64,000 nt of DNA from Fulvivirga sediminis. GTDB lineage: Bacteria; Bacteroidota; Bacteroidia; Cytophagales; Cyclobacteriaceae. Below are positions 55,686 to 63,534 of this stretch, in pieces. The stretch is taken from positions 310,001-374,000 of the forward strand of contig NZ_JAESIY010000007.1 of the NCBI RefSeq assembly GCF_016757215.1, written 5' to 3'. Every line of letters begins with the position of its first letter. Position 1 is the first letter of the stretch. Below the pieces are notes generated by a model that was given only the letters and a program-made list of their open reading frames with translations, did no database searches and had not been told where the DNA came from. The position numbers were made by a program, and so were the translations under genes.

Positions 55686-57710
55686 TTACTGATTATTGGC
55701 TGACTTAAGATTTTGAGTTCTCCATTGCATCACCTGAGCATCGGCTTCTATGGATTTTCTTTCAGCTATGTGTACTGAAAACTGATCAAAAAGTGCATCT
55801 GTCCAGCCCCCCATAAAGATGGCTATCCTCTCCAGCATATAAACGGTAGAAAAAGTAAAGTTCTCATTTTCAATGCGTGTGATGCTTATATGAGTAACGT
55901 TCTCAAAAACAGACTTCTGATAGTTGCATTGCTCAGTAATATTATGCTGTAACCGTTCCTTCTCAGCCTCTTTGCTTTGCTTGGCCTTATCATGCTGCAA
56001 GAGGTCTTCTTTGTAATTAGTGATAACGGCCTTTCTATCATTAATCTCACTATTTACCTGCGCCAGCTGCTCTTTTAACTCTACTATTTTGTTATTTGAG
56101 GCTTCAATTTCCTTCATGCTTTTTAGATATTGAATATCCTTATTCCTATCATCTAAAACCTTTATAAAGTGACCTAGCAGAAATTCAAAAGTGAGTAATG
56201 CTAACAGTCCGAAAACAAATACCAAATAAAAATTGCTATTCACCCAAACCATCCCCATTTCCCATGGCTCAGAACGATCTCCCTTCAAGTACTCAATATT
56301 ATAAATGGATTCGGCTACTTTATATGCAGTAAAACCATCTACAAAAATCATCATGAGTACTAACAAAGAATAACGTCCCCATTTATTTTCGATCTTATTG
56401 AGCACAAAGATTAGCCCCATAATAAAAACAGGAACTAACAATATAAAGGCGGCGCTCACCCAACCTCTTTCCAGTGACTTTACTATGGCATCTCCATCAA
56501 ATATTTCAGGATCTGTTATTGTGCCTCCGGTTAACCTTTCGGCACGGGCATCCTCCTGAGAAAAAATAAGAATATAAGCCGCTGAAGAATAGAATATAAT
56601 ACAATAGGCCACTACAAGAATGAGAAATAGTACGTTAGGAATAAAAGAATACCAAGCAATTTTAGGTCTAAAACTATTGCGCTTCAGCTCATCTATTTTC
56701 CCATTATAAGCCTCTATTTCATCAGTAAATTTAGACTTACCTCCCTGAGTTAAGTTTTCTATTTCTGTTTCCACTATTACCAGTTCACTTTTAGTAACAG
56801 TCATCTCTCTATCTATTTGCTCATTTGCCAAGCGAGTTTCTTTTTCCAGTAGCGCTATTTCATTTTGAGATTTGAGATCAAGCGTACCCTTAGACCTTTC
56901 TAACTGCTCAAACAAACTGGACTTAATAAGCTCCTTTTTCTCATTAGAGACCTTTATATCCCGCAGAAAATGAGTATAAACATTATCTAACTCCTGAGGC
57001 ACATTACCTGCAAAACCAGAACAGTTAAGGCAACGCTCTTTACCCATGGCTCTAAGCTCCAAATCATCATAACTATGTACTTGTGCATAAATAAGCTTGT
57101 CTAATAAGGCCTCATAATCCTGAATATTTTTATCTATATCATTAGTTTCAGATGAGGTTTCCGGATGATCATCTTCAACCTTATTGATGTTATCCGGATC
57201 AAAATCTTCTGAACTCTCCAAAAGCTGATTAAACTTATCTGAGTACTGAGCAACTAACTGAGGATCTTCCGTATAAATAATATTCTCTTCGTTATTATTT
57301 CTGGCATTTTTACTCCAGTTATATGAGCCTGAAATAAGGCTGGCCTCATCTATTATGCAATATTTACTATGCATACTGCCGTAAGATGATTTAACCTTTT
57401 TCATTCTTACAACGGCACCAATATCAACCAGCTTTTTAAAGGGGAGATAATAATTACTCTGATTGTTATCTAACACTATTTTGATCACTAATTGCGGGTT
57501 TTGCTGAGCTCTTCTTTCCAGAGCATCAAACAAATCAAGATCAGTAAACCAAGAGGCCGCCACATACATACTTTTGCTAGCTGACTCTATTTTAGATGAG
57601 ATAAGTTTAAAGATCTCCTCCCCTTCATGTAAAGAATGTTGTCGACTGCCTGTAGCAGTCTGAGGCTTACCGTTACTTTTCCATTTCGGGGTTAATGTTG
57701 GGAATTCCAT
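55686..57710 (-). CDS. PLD-like phosphodiesterase fused to a multi-TM coiled-coil region
   Basis: The N-terminal ~170 residues are one phospholipase-D-type domain: AASWFTDLDLFDAL, and the HKD motif MHSKYCIID (His114, Lys116, Asp121) followed by SGSYNWSKNARNNNEE. Only one HKD is present, so activity would need a dimer. A coiled-coil segment, about four TM helices (~350-515: NVLFLILVVAYCIIFY, AFILLVPVFIMGLIFV, LLVLMMIFVDGFTAY, LVFVFGLLALLTFEF), another coiled coil and a short tail follow. Single-HKD membrane nucleases occur in defence systems; the role here is inferred. Box 6 lies 62 nt upstream. Confidence 0.82.
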   Translation of the reverse strand: MEFPTLTPKWKSNGKPQTATGSRQHSLHEGEEIFKLISSKIESASKSMYVAASWFTDLDLFDALERRAQQNPQLVIKIVLDNNQSNYYLPFKKLVDIGAVVRMKKVKSSYGSMHSKYCIIDEASLISGSYNWSKNARNNNEENIIYTEDPQLVAQYSDKFNQLLESSEDFDPDNINKVEDDHPETSSETNDIDKNIQDYEALLDKLIYAQVHSYDDLELRAMGKERCLNCSGFAGNVPQELDNVYTHFLRDIKVSNEKKELIKSSLFEQLERSKGTLDLKSQNEIALLEKETRLANEQIDREMTVTKSELVIVETEIENLTQGGKSKFTDEIEAYNGKIDELKRNSFRPKIAWYSFIPNVLFLILVVAYCIIFYSSAAYILIFSQEDARAERLTGGTITDPEIFDGDAIVKSLERGWVSAAFILLVPVFIMGLIFVLNKIENKWGRYSLLVLMMIFVDGFTAYKVAESIYNIEYLKGDRSEPWEMGMVWVNSNFYLVFVFGLLALLTFEFLLGHFIKVLDDRNKDIQYLKSMKEIEASNNKIVELKEQLAQVNSEINDRKAVITNYKEDLLQHDKAKQSKEAEKERLQHNITEQCNYQKSVFENVTHISITRIENENFTFSTVYMLERIAIFMGGWTDALFDQFSVHIAERKSIEADAQVMQWRTQNLKSANNQ

Positions 57711-57772
57711 AGGCTTTATTGATGTTTATTTTTAATCAATTAACCTACGAATGAGAAGATTACGAACTTTTG

Positions 57773-57801
57773 TTTCCTAACGAGGCGATTTGGTTTCCGG
57801 A
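57773..57801 (-). promoter_or_regulatory. GGAAA 21-bp direct repeat, box 6
   Basis: On the minus strand TCCGGAAA and TTAGGAAA, TTTCC complements at 57773 and 57794 (21 bp apart). It ends 62 nt before the PLD-like gene ATG. Confidence 0.78.
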
Positions 57802-57852
57802 GGGTATAATTTATTGAAGTAACACTAATGACATCTCCAAAAAATGGCCATT

Positions 57853-58353
57853 TCACTTATCTATAATAAGTTGCTTCAATTGAAACCAATACTCTTCATC
57901 CCAGTACCTTCTGGCACTGCCAGATGTTGAAGGCAGCACGAACATTTTGGACTCCCCTATAGTTTTCTCTTGCAAACCATACTTCACATGCTTAGTAAAT
58001 CCTCCATAGCCAAGAACAAATGAGGCTCCTTTCTTACTATTAAAGGCCACATATTTAGGTTGATAGGCTAAAATTTTATCAATGAAATTATCCACCTCAT
58101 AACTATCATCAGAAACCTCATTGTCATTTCCATATTGGGTATGCACCAAATCGGTTAAACCTATCTTGTATTGATTAATCTGAAAACAGTCCTTAGGTTC
58201 TAACTTGCGGTTAGTAAATCCTGCCTGGTATAGTATATCGTAAAATTTGTTACCGGGGCCTGCATAATAAAACCCTTTCTTAAATGAGGCTGTACCTTTA
58301 GCCGTACCGCAAAAAATAACATCTAGATTATGAGTAAGAACATCTTTTAACAT
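57853..58353 (-). CDS. Mismatch/uracil-DNA glycosylase (MUG/TDG family)
   Basis: The 166-residue protein matches the MUG-type uracil-DNA glycosylase layout: VIFCGTAKG in place of the usual GINPG, FYYAGPGNKFYDILYQAGF (base-pocket region), GLTDLVHTQ, FNSKKGASFVLGYG and VLPSTSGSARRYW (the family's PSxS motif). MUG enzymes excise uracil or damaged bases from DNA. The changed first motif suggests altered specificity. It follows the two small box-7 genes. Confidence 0.85.
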   Translation of the reverse strand: MLKDVLTHNLDVIFCGTAKGTASFKKGFYYAGPGNKFYDILYQAGFTNRKLEPKDCFQINQYKIGLTDLVHTQYGNDNEVSDDSYEVDNFIDKILAYQPKYVAFNSKKGASFVLGYGGFTKHVKYGLQEKTIGESKMFVLPSTSGSARRYWDEEYWFQLKQLIIDK

Positions 58354-58403
58354 AGCAGGAGATTAAAATGTAAAATTAAGATCTATTTTAATAATGCTCC
58401 AAA

Positions 58404-58689
58404 CTACTTCACCCCATCAAATACCCTCGCCTTCTCTTCATCAGTTAAAGGAGAAATCCTGGCGCTTATATTCTTCAATTCATGAAGAATTTCCGCATCT
58501 CTATTTTCTTGAGTATTAAGGGCTGAAATAGATCGGGCAAAACAATATGGTATGATAGTAATGTACACAGCAATTGCAGCTACACTAGCTTTCTGAGGCG
58601 CCACTTTTTGCACTTTCAAGACCAGAATACAAGAACAAACCTCCTGCAGAGGCACCTACAAGTGAAATTATCCAAACTATAGTTTTCAT
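58404..58689 (-). pseudogene. Small membrane protein gene with a +1 frameshift
   Basis: From the ATG at 58689 the frame reads KTIVWIISLVGASAGGLFLY and stops soon after SGASES. The next frame continues with APQKASVAAIAVYITIIPYC and FARSIS. Joined, they match a common small membrane-protein pattern, 'GxxxGLxxAxxAPQxAxxAAxAxxxxxIPYCxARAI'. The shift lies at or near a five-A run (58605-58609 on the minus strand); removing one A restores SAKVAPQKA. It could be decay, a sequencing error or phase variation. Confidence 0.7.
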
Positions 58690-58696
58690 AATAATC

Positions 58697-58831
58697 TCAA
58701 TCTCCAGGTTCATGTTTATGAGGCTTCAAATCCGGATGTTTAGGCTTAGTTTCCGGATTTACCCTTCTCCTTCTATCAGGTGTACCATCTTCCTTTTTAG
58801 GTTTTGGCCCCGGTTTTATCATGCGTATCAT
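58697..58831 (-). CDS. Small basic Pro-rich protein (44 residues)
   Basis: The frame encodes MIRMIKPGPKPKKED, GTPDRRRRVNPETKPKHP and DLKPHKHEPGD: short, basic and unstructured-looking. It starts 62 nt past box 7, and the next gene's ATG follows its stop by 7 nt, which supports it as the first gene of this transcript. Its role is unknown; a nucleic-acid-binding tail is possible. Confidence 0.6.
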   Translation of the reverse strand: MIRMIKPGPKPKKEDGTPDRRRRVNPETKPKHPDLKPHKHEPGD

Positions 58832-58893
58832 CTTCTTTTTATTGTTGGTATTACTATAAATTAACTGAAACAGGGAGTATTAATAAATTAAAC

Positions 58894-58923
58894 CTTCCGA
58901 ACAACCTGTTTCCCTTTCCCAAC
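58894..58923 (-). promoter_or_regulatory. GGAAA 21-bp direct repeat, box 7
   Basis: On the minus strand TTGGGAAA and TTCGGAAG (last base deviates), complements at 58915 and 58894 (21 bp apart), with an extra GGGAAA 6 bp inside. It ends 62 nt before the ATG at 58831. Confidence 0.72.
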
Positions 58924-58948
58924 GTAAGCATGTTATAATGAATTAATT

Positions 58949-59167
58949 CTGACCGTCTACCCTTCGACAAGCTGAGGCTGACTCGGCGGGAGCAACATCT
59001 ACCCTACCTCGTAATTATGAGGAAGATATGACGAAGTAATCTCAGAACTATGAAAAGCAAGCTACCCCGGACAGTGGAAGAAAGCTCAAGATTGCTTCAT
59101 TACGCTTAGTTGCATTCGTAATAACCAGTTGTTTTTTAGCCACATCGGAATCTTGCTGTACCGTCGT
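58949..59167 (+). repeat. Dispersed intergenic repeat cluster (right side of island)
   Basis: It carries CTGACCGTCTACCCTTCGAC and the following GGCTGACTCGGC (58949-58987), a third ~105-bp unit (59033-59136) with GATTGCTTCATTACGCTTAG and AACCAGTTGTTTT, and GCCACATCGGAATCTTGCTG then TACCGTCGT (59139-59167). These are the same modules as at 44382-44753. The stretch from there to 59401 contains no gene. Confidence 0.8.
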
Positions 59168-59401
59168 TCGGTGGAATAGGGTTCAAAAGCAGGCTATCCT
59201 CAAGTCCCTTAGTGGTACATCATACCTAAGATAACGAAATGAAGAGTAGGAATCTCAATATTCTCACGAAGAAGGTCATAATGCAAAAGGACTTTCAAAA
59301 GATCACTTAACCATACATTTTAAATCCTATAATTTTTACAAGCGGTAAAGGTATTCTTTGGCTTTCCTACTTTATTTGTAAAATAAATAGTTTATAGTTG
59401 T

Positions 59402-60484
59402 ATGAACGCTACCGTCAAAAAAATACTTATCGCTGTCATTATTTTAGCTGCATTGGGTTTTATTTTTTACCCAAGATTTTTTAGCAATAATGAAAATGAA
59501 GCCCCCGCTACTGAAAATCAGTCAGACAAGACTAATAAAAAGCTGCCTGTTTCAGCTTTGGTACTCCAAAAAGGAGCGCTCAATAATACCCTCAGGTCCA
59601 CAGGCTCTCTGTTAGCCAACGAATCTATTGAGCTGAAAGCCGAAGTTTCCGGAATTGTAGAGAGTATTCATTTTAAAGAAGGCCAAAAGGTAAAAAAAGG
59701 CCAACTTTTACTTACCATTAATGATGATGAAATTTTAGCAGAAATAGAAAAGCTAAAATTCACCAGAAAACTTAATGAAGATATTACCGATAGGCAGCAG
59801 AAGCTTTTAGCTAAAGAGGCCATTAGTAAAGAAGAATACGAAACAGCCATGACCACTTTAAACACCACCATGGCTGACATAAAAGTAAGAGAAGCCCAGC
59901 TAAACAAGCATCATATAAGAGCCCCTTTTTCAGGTATAATAGGCCTGAGAGAAATAAGTGTGGGTAGCTCCCTCAACCCAGGAGATCGTATTTCTAATCT
60001 ATACAGCATTGATCCTATTAAAATAGATTTCTCTGTGCCTGGCAAATACATTTCTGAAGTATCTGCAGGCGACAAGATCAGCTTTAGCACAGATTCTTAT
60101 GAAGAAACTTTTAATGGCGAAATTTACGCTATAGAGCCAAGAATAGACCCTAAGACCAGAAGTTTAAGAATAAGAGCTTTATGCTCAAATGATGAAAACA
60201 AGCTCCTCCCTGGTCAGTTTGCTAAAATTAATCTTACCTTATCTACTTACGAAAGTGCATTAATGATTCCTACGGAAGCCGTTATTCCAGAGCTCAACGG
60301 GAAGAAGGTATTCATATATAAAAATGGTGTAGCTGAAGCTAGAAACGTGCAAACAGGAATAAGAACTGCCGATAAAGTACAGGTTACAGAAGGCCTATCA
60401 GCCGGAGACACGGTTTTGACCTCTGGCGCTTTACAGCTAAAACAAGGATTACCGGTTAATATTCAAATCAACAGCCAACCATGA
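59402..60484 (+). CDS. RND efflux periplasmic adaptor protein
   Basis: This 360-residue membrane-fusion protein has an N-terminal anchor (ILIAVIILAALGFIFYPRFF), a biotinyl-lipoyl half (LKAEVSGIVESIHFKEGQKV), an alpha-hairpin, the second lipoyl half (HHIRAPFSGIIGLREISVG), a beta-barrel and a membrane-proximal domain (IPTEAVIPELNGKKVFIYKN). It links the inner-membrane pump to TolC. It overlaps the pump gene by 4 bp (ATGA). Confidence 0.95.
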   Translation: MNATVKKILIAVIILAALGFIFYPRFFSNNENEAPATENQSDKTNKKLPVSALVLQKGALNNTLRSTGSLLANESIELKAEVSGIVESIHFKEGQKVKKGQLLLTINDDEILAEIEKLKFTRKLNEDITDRQQKLLAKEAISKEEYETAMTTLNTTMADIKVREAQLNKHHIRAPFSGIIGLREISVGSSLNPGDRISNLYSIDPIKIDFSVPGKYISEVSAGDKISFSTDSYEETFNGEIYAIEPRIDPKTRSLRIRALCSNDENKLLPGQFAKINLTLSTYESALMIPTEAVIPELNGKKVFIYKNGVAEARNVQTGIRTADKVQVTEGLSAGDTVLTSGALQLKQGLPVNIQINSQP

Positions 60485-63400
60485 GTTTAGCCAGCATAAG
60501 TGTAGATAGACCAGTTTTAGCCATAGTAATGTCAATTACTATTATTTTATTTGGCTTAGTAGGTTTCAATTTTTTAGGAGTTAGAGAATACCCTAGTGTA
60601 GACCCGCCCATTATATCAGTTTCCACCAGCTATTCTGGTGCTAACTCTGATGTGATAGAAACTCAAATTACAGAGCCTTTAGAAGAATCAATCAACGGTA
60701 TAGAGGGTATAAAGACCCTAAGCTCTACTTCCACCGAAGGACGTAGTTCTATAAGAGTAGAGTTTAGTTTGGATACTGACCTGGAAGCTGCCGCTAATGA
60801 TGTGAGAGACAAAGTATCTCGTGCCATCAGGAACCTGCCAGAAGACGCAGACCCTCCCATTGTTTCTAAGGCAGATGCCAACTCCTCTCCTATTATTGCT
60901 CTGAGGATTTTCAGCAAAAAGAGAAATCTGCTGGAGATATCCGAGATTGCTCAGAACACCTTTAAAGAGAACTTTCAAACCATTGATGGAGTAAGTGAAG
61001 TTCGTGTATGGGGAGAGCGAAAATATTCTATGCGACTATGGATGGACCCTGATAAGCTGGCAGCCTATGATATAACTCCGTTAGACGTATATAATGCCGT
61101 GGAGGCTCAAAATCTGGAACTCCCTTCCGGACGTATTGAAGGAAACTCTACTGAGCTGACTATTAGAACTTTAGGAAGACTAAACCTTCCTGAGCAATAC
61201 GACGACCTGATCATAAGAAACGATGAGTTTGGCCTAATCAGGTTCAGAGATGTAGGACGAGCCGAATTCTACCCAGAAAATGATCGTACCATCCTTAAGA
61301 ATAACGGTATACCTATGGTAATGACAGCCATAGTGCCTCAACCAGGTACCAATAACCTGAGTATTGCCGAAGCATTTTATAAACGATTGGAAGAGATTAA
61401 GCGTAACCTACCTGAAGATATTGAAGTGGGTGTCCGTTTTGATAATACAGAATACATTGAGGAGTCTATTAACGAAGTACAGGAAACCATTTATATGGCC
61501 TTCATACTAGTGGTTTTGATCATCTTCATGTTTCTGAGAGACTGGAGAACCACCTTCATTCCAGTGGTTACGGTGCCTATTAGTCTTATTGGTACTTTCT
61601 TTTTGATGTACCTGTTTGATTTTTCTATTAATGTGCTTACCCTGCTAGGTATAGTGCTTTCGATTGGGCTGGTAGTAGATGATGCTATTGTAGTTTTAGA
61701 GAATATTTACAGCAAAATAGAACAAGGAAAAACACCACAGGAAGCCGGTAAAGAAGGAACAAATGAAATATTCTTCGCGGTAATCGCTACCACAGTGGCC
61801 CTTACAGCCGTATTTTTTCCTATCATTTTCCTACAAGGAATCACAGGGAGGCTCTTTAGAGAGTTTGGTCTGGTAGTGGCTGGCTCAGTGGTAATTTCCA
61901 GCTTTGTAGCCCTTACGCTCACCCCTATGCTTTCTTCTAAAATGCTTAAGAAAAGAGAAAAGCATAACTGGATTTATAACAAAACAGAGCCGTTTTTCGT
62001 GTGGTTAAATAATAAATATGGAAATGCTTTAGAGTATTTTATGAAAGCCAGATGGATAGCTTTTATCATCATTCTGGCTTCTGCAGCTGGCATTTACCTA
62101 TGCATTAAGGTGCTCCCGCAGGAGTTGGCTCCCATGGAAGACAGAGGTACCTTTAGAATTATGGCCACGGGCCCTGAAGGAGCTACTTTTGAGTATATGG
62201 ATTTTTATGTAGACCAGATGGTAGAGTTATCTCAGAAAGAGATGCCAGAATCAGAGTCTATTATCTCTATCACCTCCCCCGGCTGGGGAAGCTCTGCGGT
62301 TAACAGTGCTTTTCTTATCGTAAACCTTAATGATGCCGCTGAAAGGAAAAGAAGCCAAACAGAAATTGTGAATGCTTTAAAACCAGAAATAGCTAAAAAC
62401 ACCAGAGCAAGAGCTTTCATCTCTCAGCCTCAGACCATCGGAGATAGCAGAGGTGGCTTACCCGTACAATACGTGGTTCAGGCTAATACCGTAGAACAAC
62501 TGAAGAAAGTTCTCCCGGCATTTCAAGAAAGAGCTCAGCAAAGTGAAGTATTCGATTTTATTGACTTAGATCTTAAGTTTAACAAACCAGAGCTTAATGT
62601 AACTATAGATAGAGACAAAGCCAGAGATATGGGCGTTTCTGTACGTAACATAGCGCAAACCTTACAGCTCTCACTCAGTGGGCAGAGATTTGGCTATTTT
62701 GTAAAAGATGGTAAGCAGTATCAAATCATAGGTCAGGTAGAAAGAGACAATAGAAACGATCCTTTGGATCTTAAATCTATTTATGTGAAAAGTGATGATG
62801 GGCAGCTTATACAAATGGATAACCTGGTTACACTTACAGAGCAGAGCACTCCTCCACAATTATACAGATACAACCGCTTTGCTTCAGCTACTTTCTCGGC
62901 CAGTTTAGCTCCCGGTTATAGCTTAGGTGCAGGTATTGAGGAGATGAACCGAATAGCTGATGAAATTCTTGATAGCTCTTACAGCACATCTCTATCCGGT
63001 AGCTCTTTAGAATACCAAGAGAGTGCCAGCAACTTATATTTCGCTTTTGGTTTCGCTCTTATTTTGATTTACCTGGTGCTTTCAGCTCAGTTTGAGAGCT
63101 TTAGAGACCCATTGATCATCATGTTCACCGTACCCCTTGCCCTAGCTGGTGCATTAGGCTCATTATGGTTATTTGATCAATCTCTTAATATTTTTAGTCA
63201 AATTGGTATCATTATGCTTATAGGGTTGGTAACCAAAAATGGTATTCTGATAGTAGAATTTGCTAATCAAAGGAAGGCTCAGGATATGTCTATGCAAGAG
63301 TCCATCATAGGCGCCGCCAAGGCTCGCTTTAGGCCTATTCTCATGACCAGTTTATCTACTATTCTTGGTATACTTCCTATAGCTCTAGCCTTAGGGGCAG

Positions 63401-63534
63401 GGTCAGAAAGCAGGGTTTCTATGGGTATTGCAGTTATTGGAGGTATGGTCTTCGCTACCCTACTCACCCTATTTGTAATCCCTGCGATTTACACTTACAT
63501 CACCAGCAAGCAGAAACGATTAGCGAGAGTATGA
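60481..63534 (+). CDS. RND multidrug efflux pump (AcrB/HAE-1 family)
   Basis: The 1017-residue protein has the RND layout of 12 TM helices and two large periplasmic loops. The first loop starts after TM1 (SITIILFGLVGFNFLGVREYPSVDPP). TM4 carries the proton-relay GLVVDDAIVVLENIY, and TM10-12 are present (PLALAGALGSLWLF, GLVTKNGILIVEFANQR). It exports hydrophobic drugs or metabolites by proton antiport. It is translationally coupled to the adaptor and to the TolC-like gene (4-bp overlaps). Confidence 0.96.
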   Translation: MSLASISVDRPVLAIVMSITIILFGLVGFNFLGVREYPSVDPPIISVSTSYSGANSDVIETQITEPLEESINGIEGIKTLSSTSTEGRSSIRVEFSLDTDLEAAANDVRDKVSRAIRNLPEDADPPIVSKADANSSPIIALRIFSKKRNLLEISEIAQNTFKENFQTIDGVSEVRVWGERKYSMRLWMDPDKLAAYDITPLDVYNAVEAQNLELPSGRIEGNSTELTIRTLGRLNLPEQYDDLIIRNDEFGLIRFRDVGRAEFYPENDRTILKNNGIPMVMTAIVPQPGTNNLSIAEAFYKRLEEIKRNLPEDIEVGVRFDNTEYIEESINEVQETIYMAFILVVLIIFMFLRDWRTTFIPVVTVPISLIGTFFLMYLFDFSINVLTLLGIVLSIGLVVDDAIVVLENIYSKIEQGKTPQEAGKEGTNEIFFAVIATTVALTAVFFPIIFLQGITGRLFREFGLVVAGSVVISSFVALTLTPMLSSKMLKKREKHNWIYNKTEPFFVWLNNKYGNALEYFMKARWIAFIIILASAAGIYLCIKVLPQELAPMEDRGTFRIMATGPEGATFEYMDFYVDQMVELSQKEMPESESIISITSPGWGSSAVNSAFLIVNLNDAAERKRSQTEIVNALKPEIAKNTRARAFISQPQTIGDSRGGLPVQYVVQANTVEQLKKVLPAFQERAQQSEVFDFIDLDLKFNKPELNVTIDRDKARDMGVSVRNIAQTLQLSLSGQRFGYFVKDGKQYQIIGQVERDNRNDPLDLKSIYVKSDDGQLIQMDNLVTLTEQSTPPQLYRYNRFASATFSASLAPGYSLGAGIEEMNRIADEILDSSYSTSLSGSSLEYQESASNLYFAFGFALILIYLVLSAQFESFRDPLIIMFTVPLALAGALGSLWLFDQSLNIFSQIGIIMLIGLVTKNGILIVEFANQRKAQDMSMQESIIGAAKARFRPILMTSLSTILGILPIALALGAGSESRVSMGIAVIGGMVFATLLTLFVIPAIYTYITSKQKRLARV

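Noticed and set aside
53685-57710. Toxin-antitoxin pair among the small minus-strand genes
   Set aside because: No toxin or antitoxin fold is recognisable and the gene order is explained by the box 5 and box 6 units.
48786-58923. GGAAA blocks as -35 elements of an ECF sigma factor
   Set aside because: ECF promoters have one GGAAC-like -35 element and a distinct -10 box; here the same block is repeated at exactly 21 bp, there is no ECF gene, and a LytTR regulator is adjacent.
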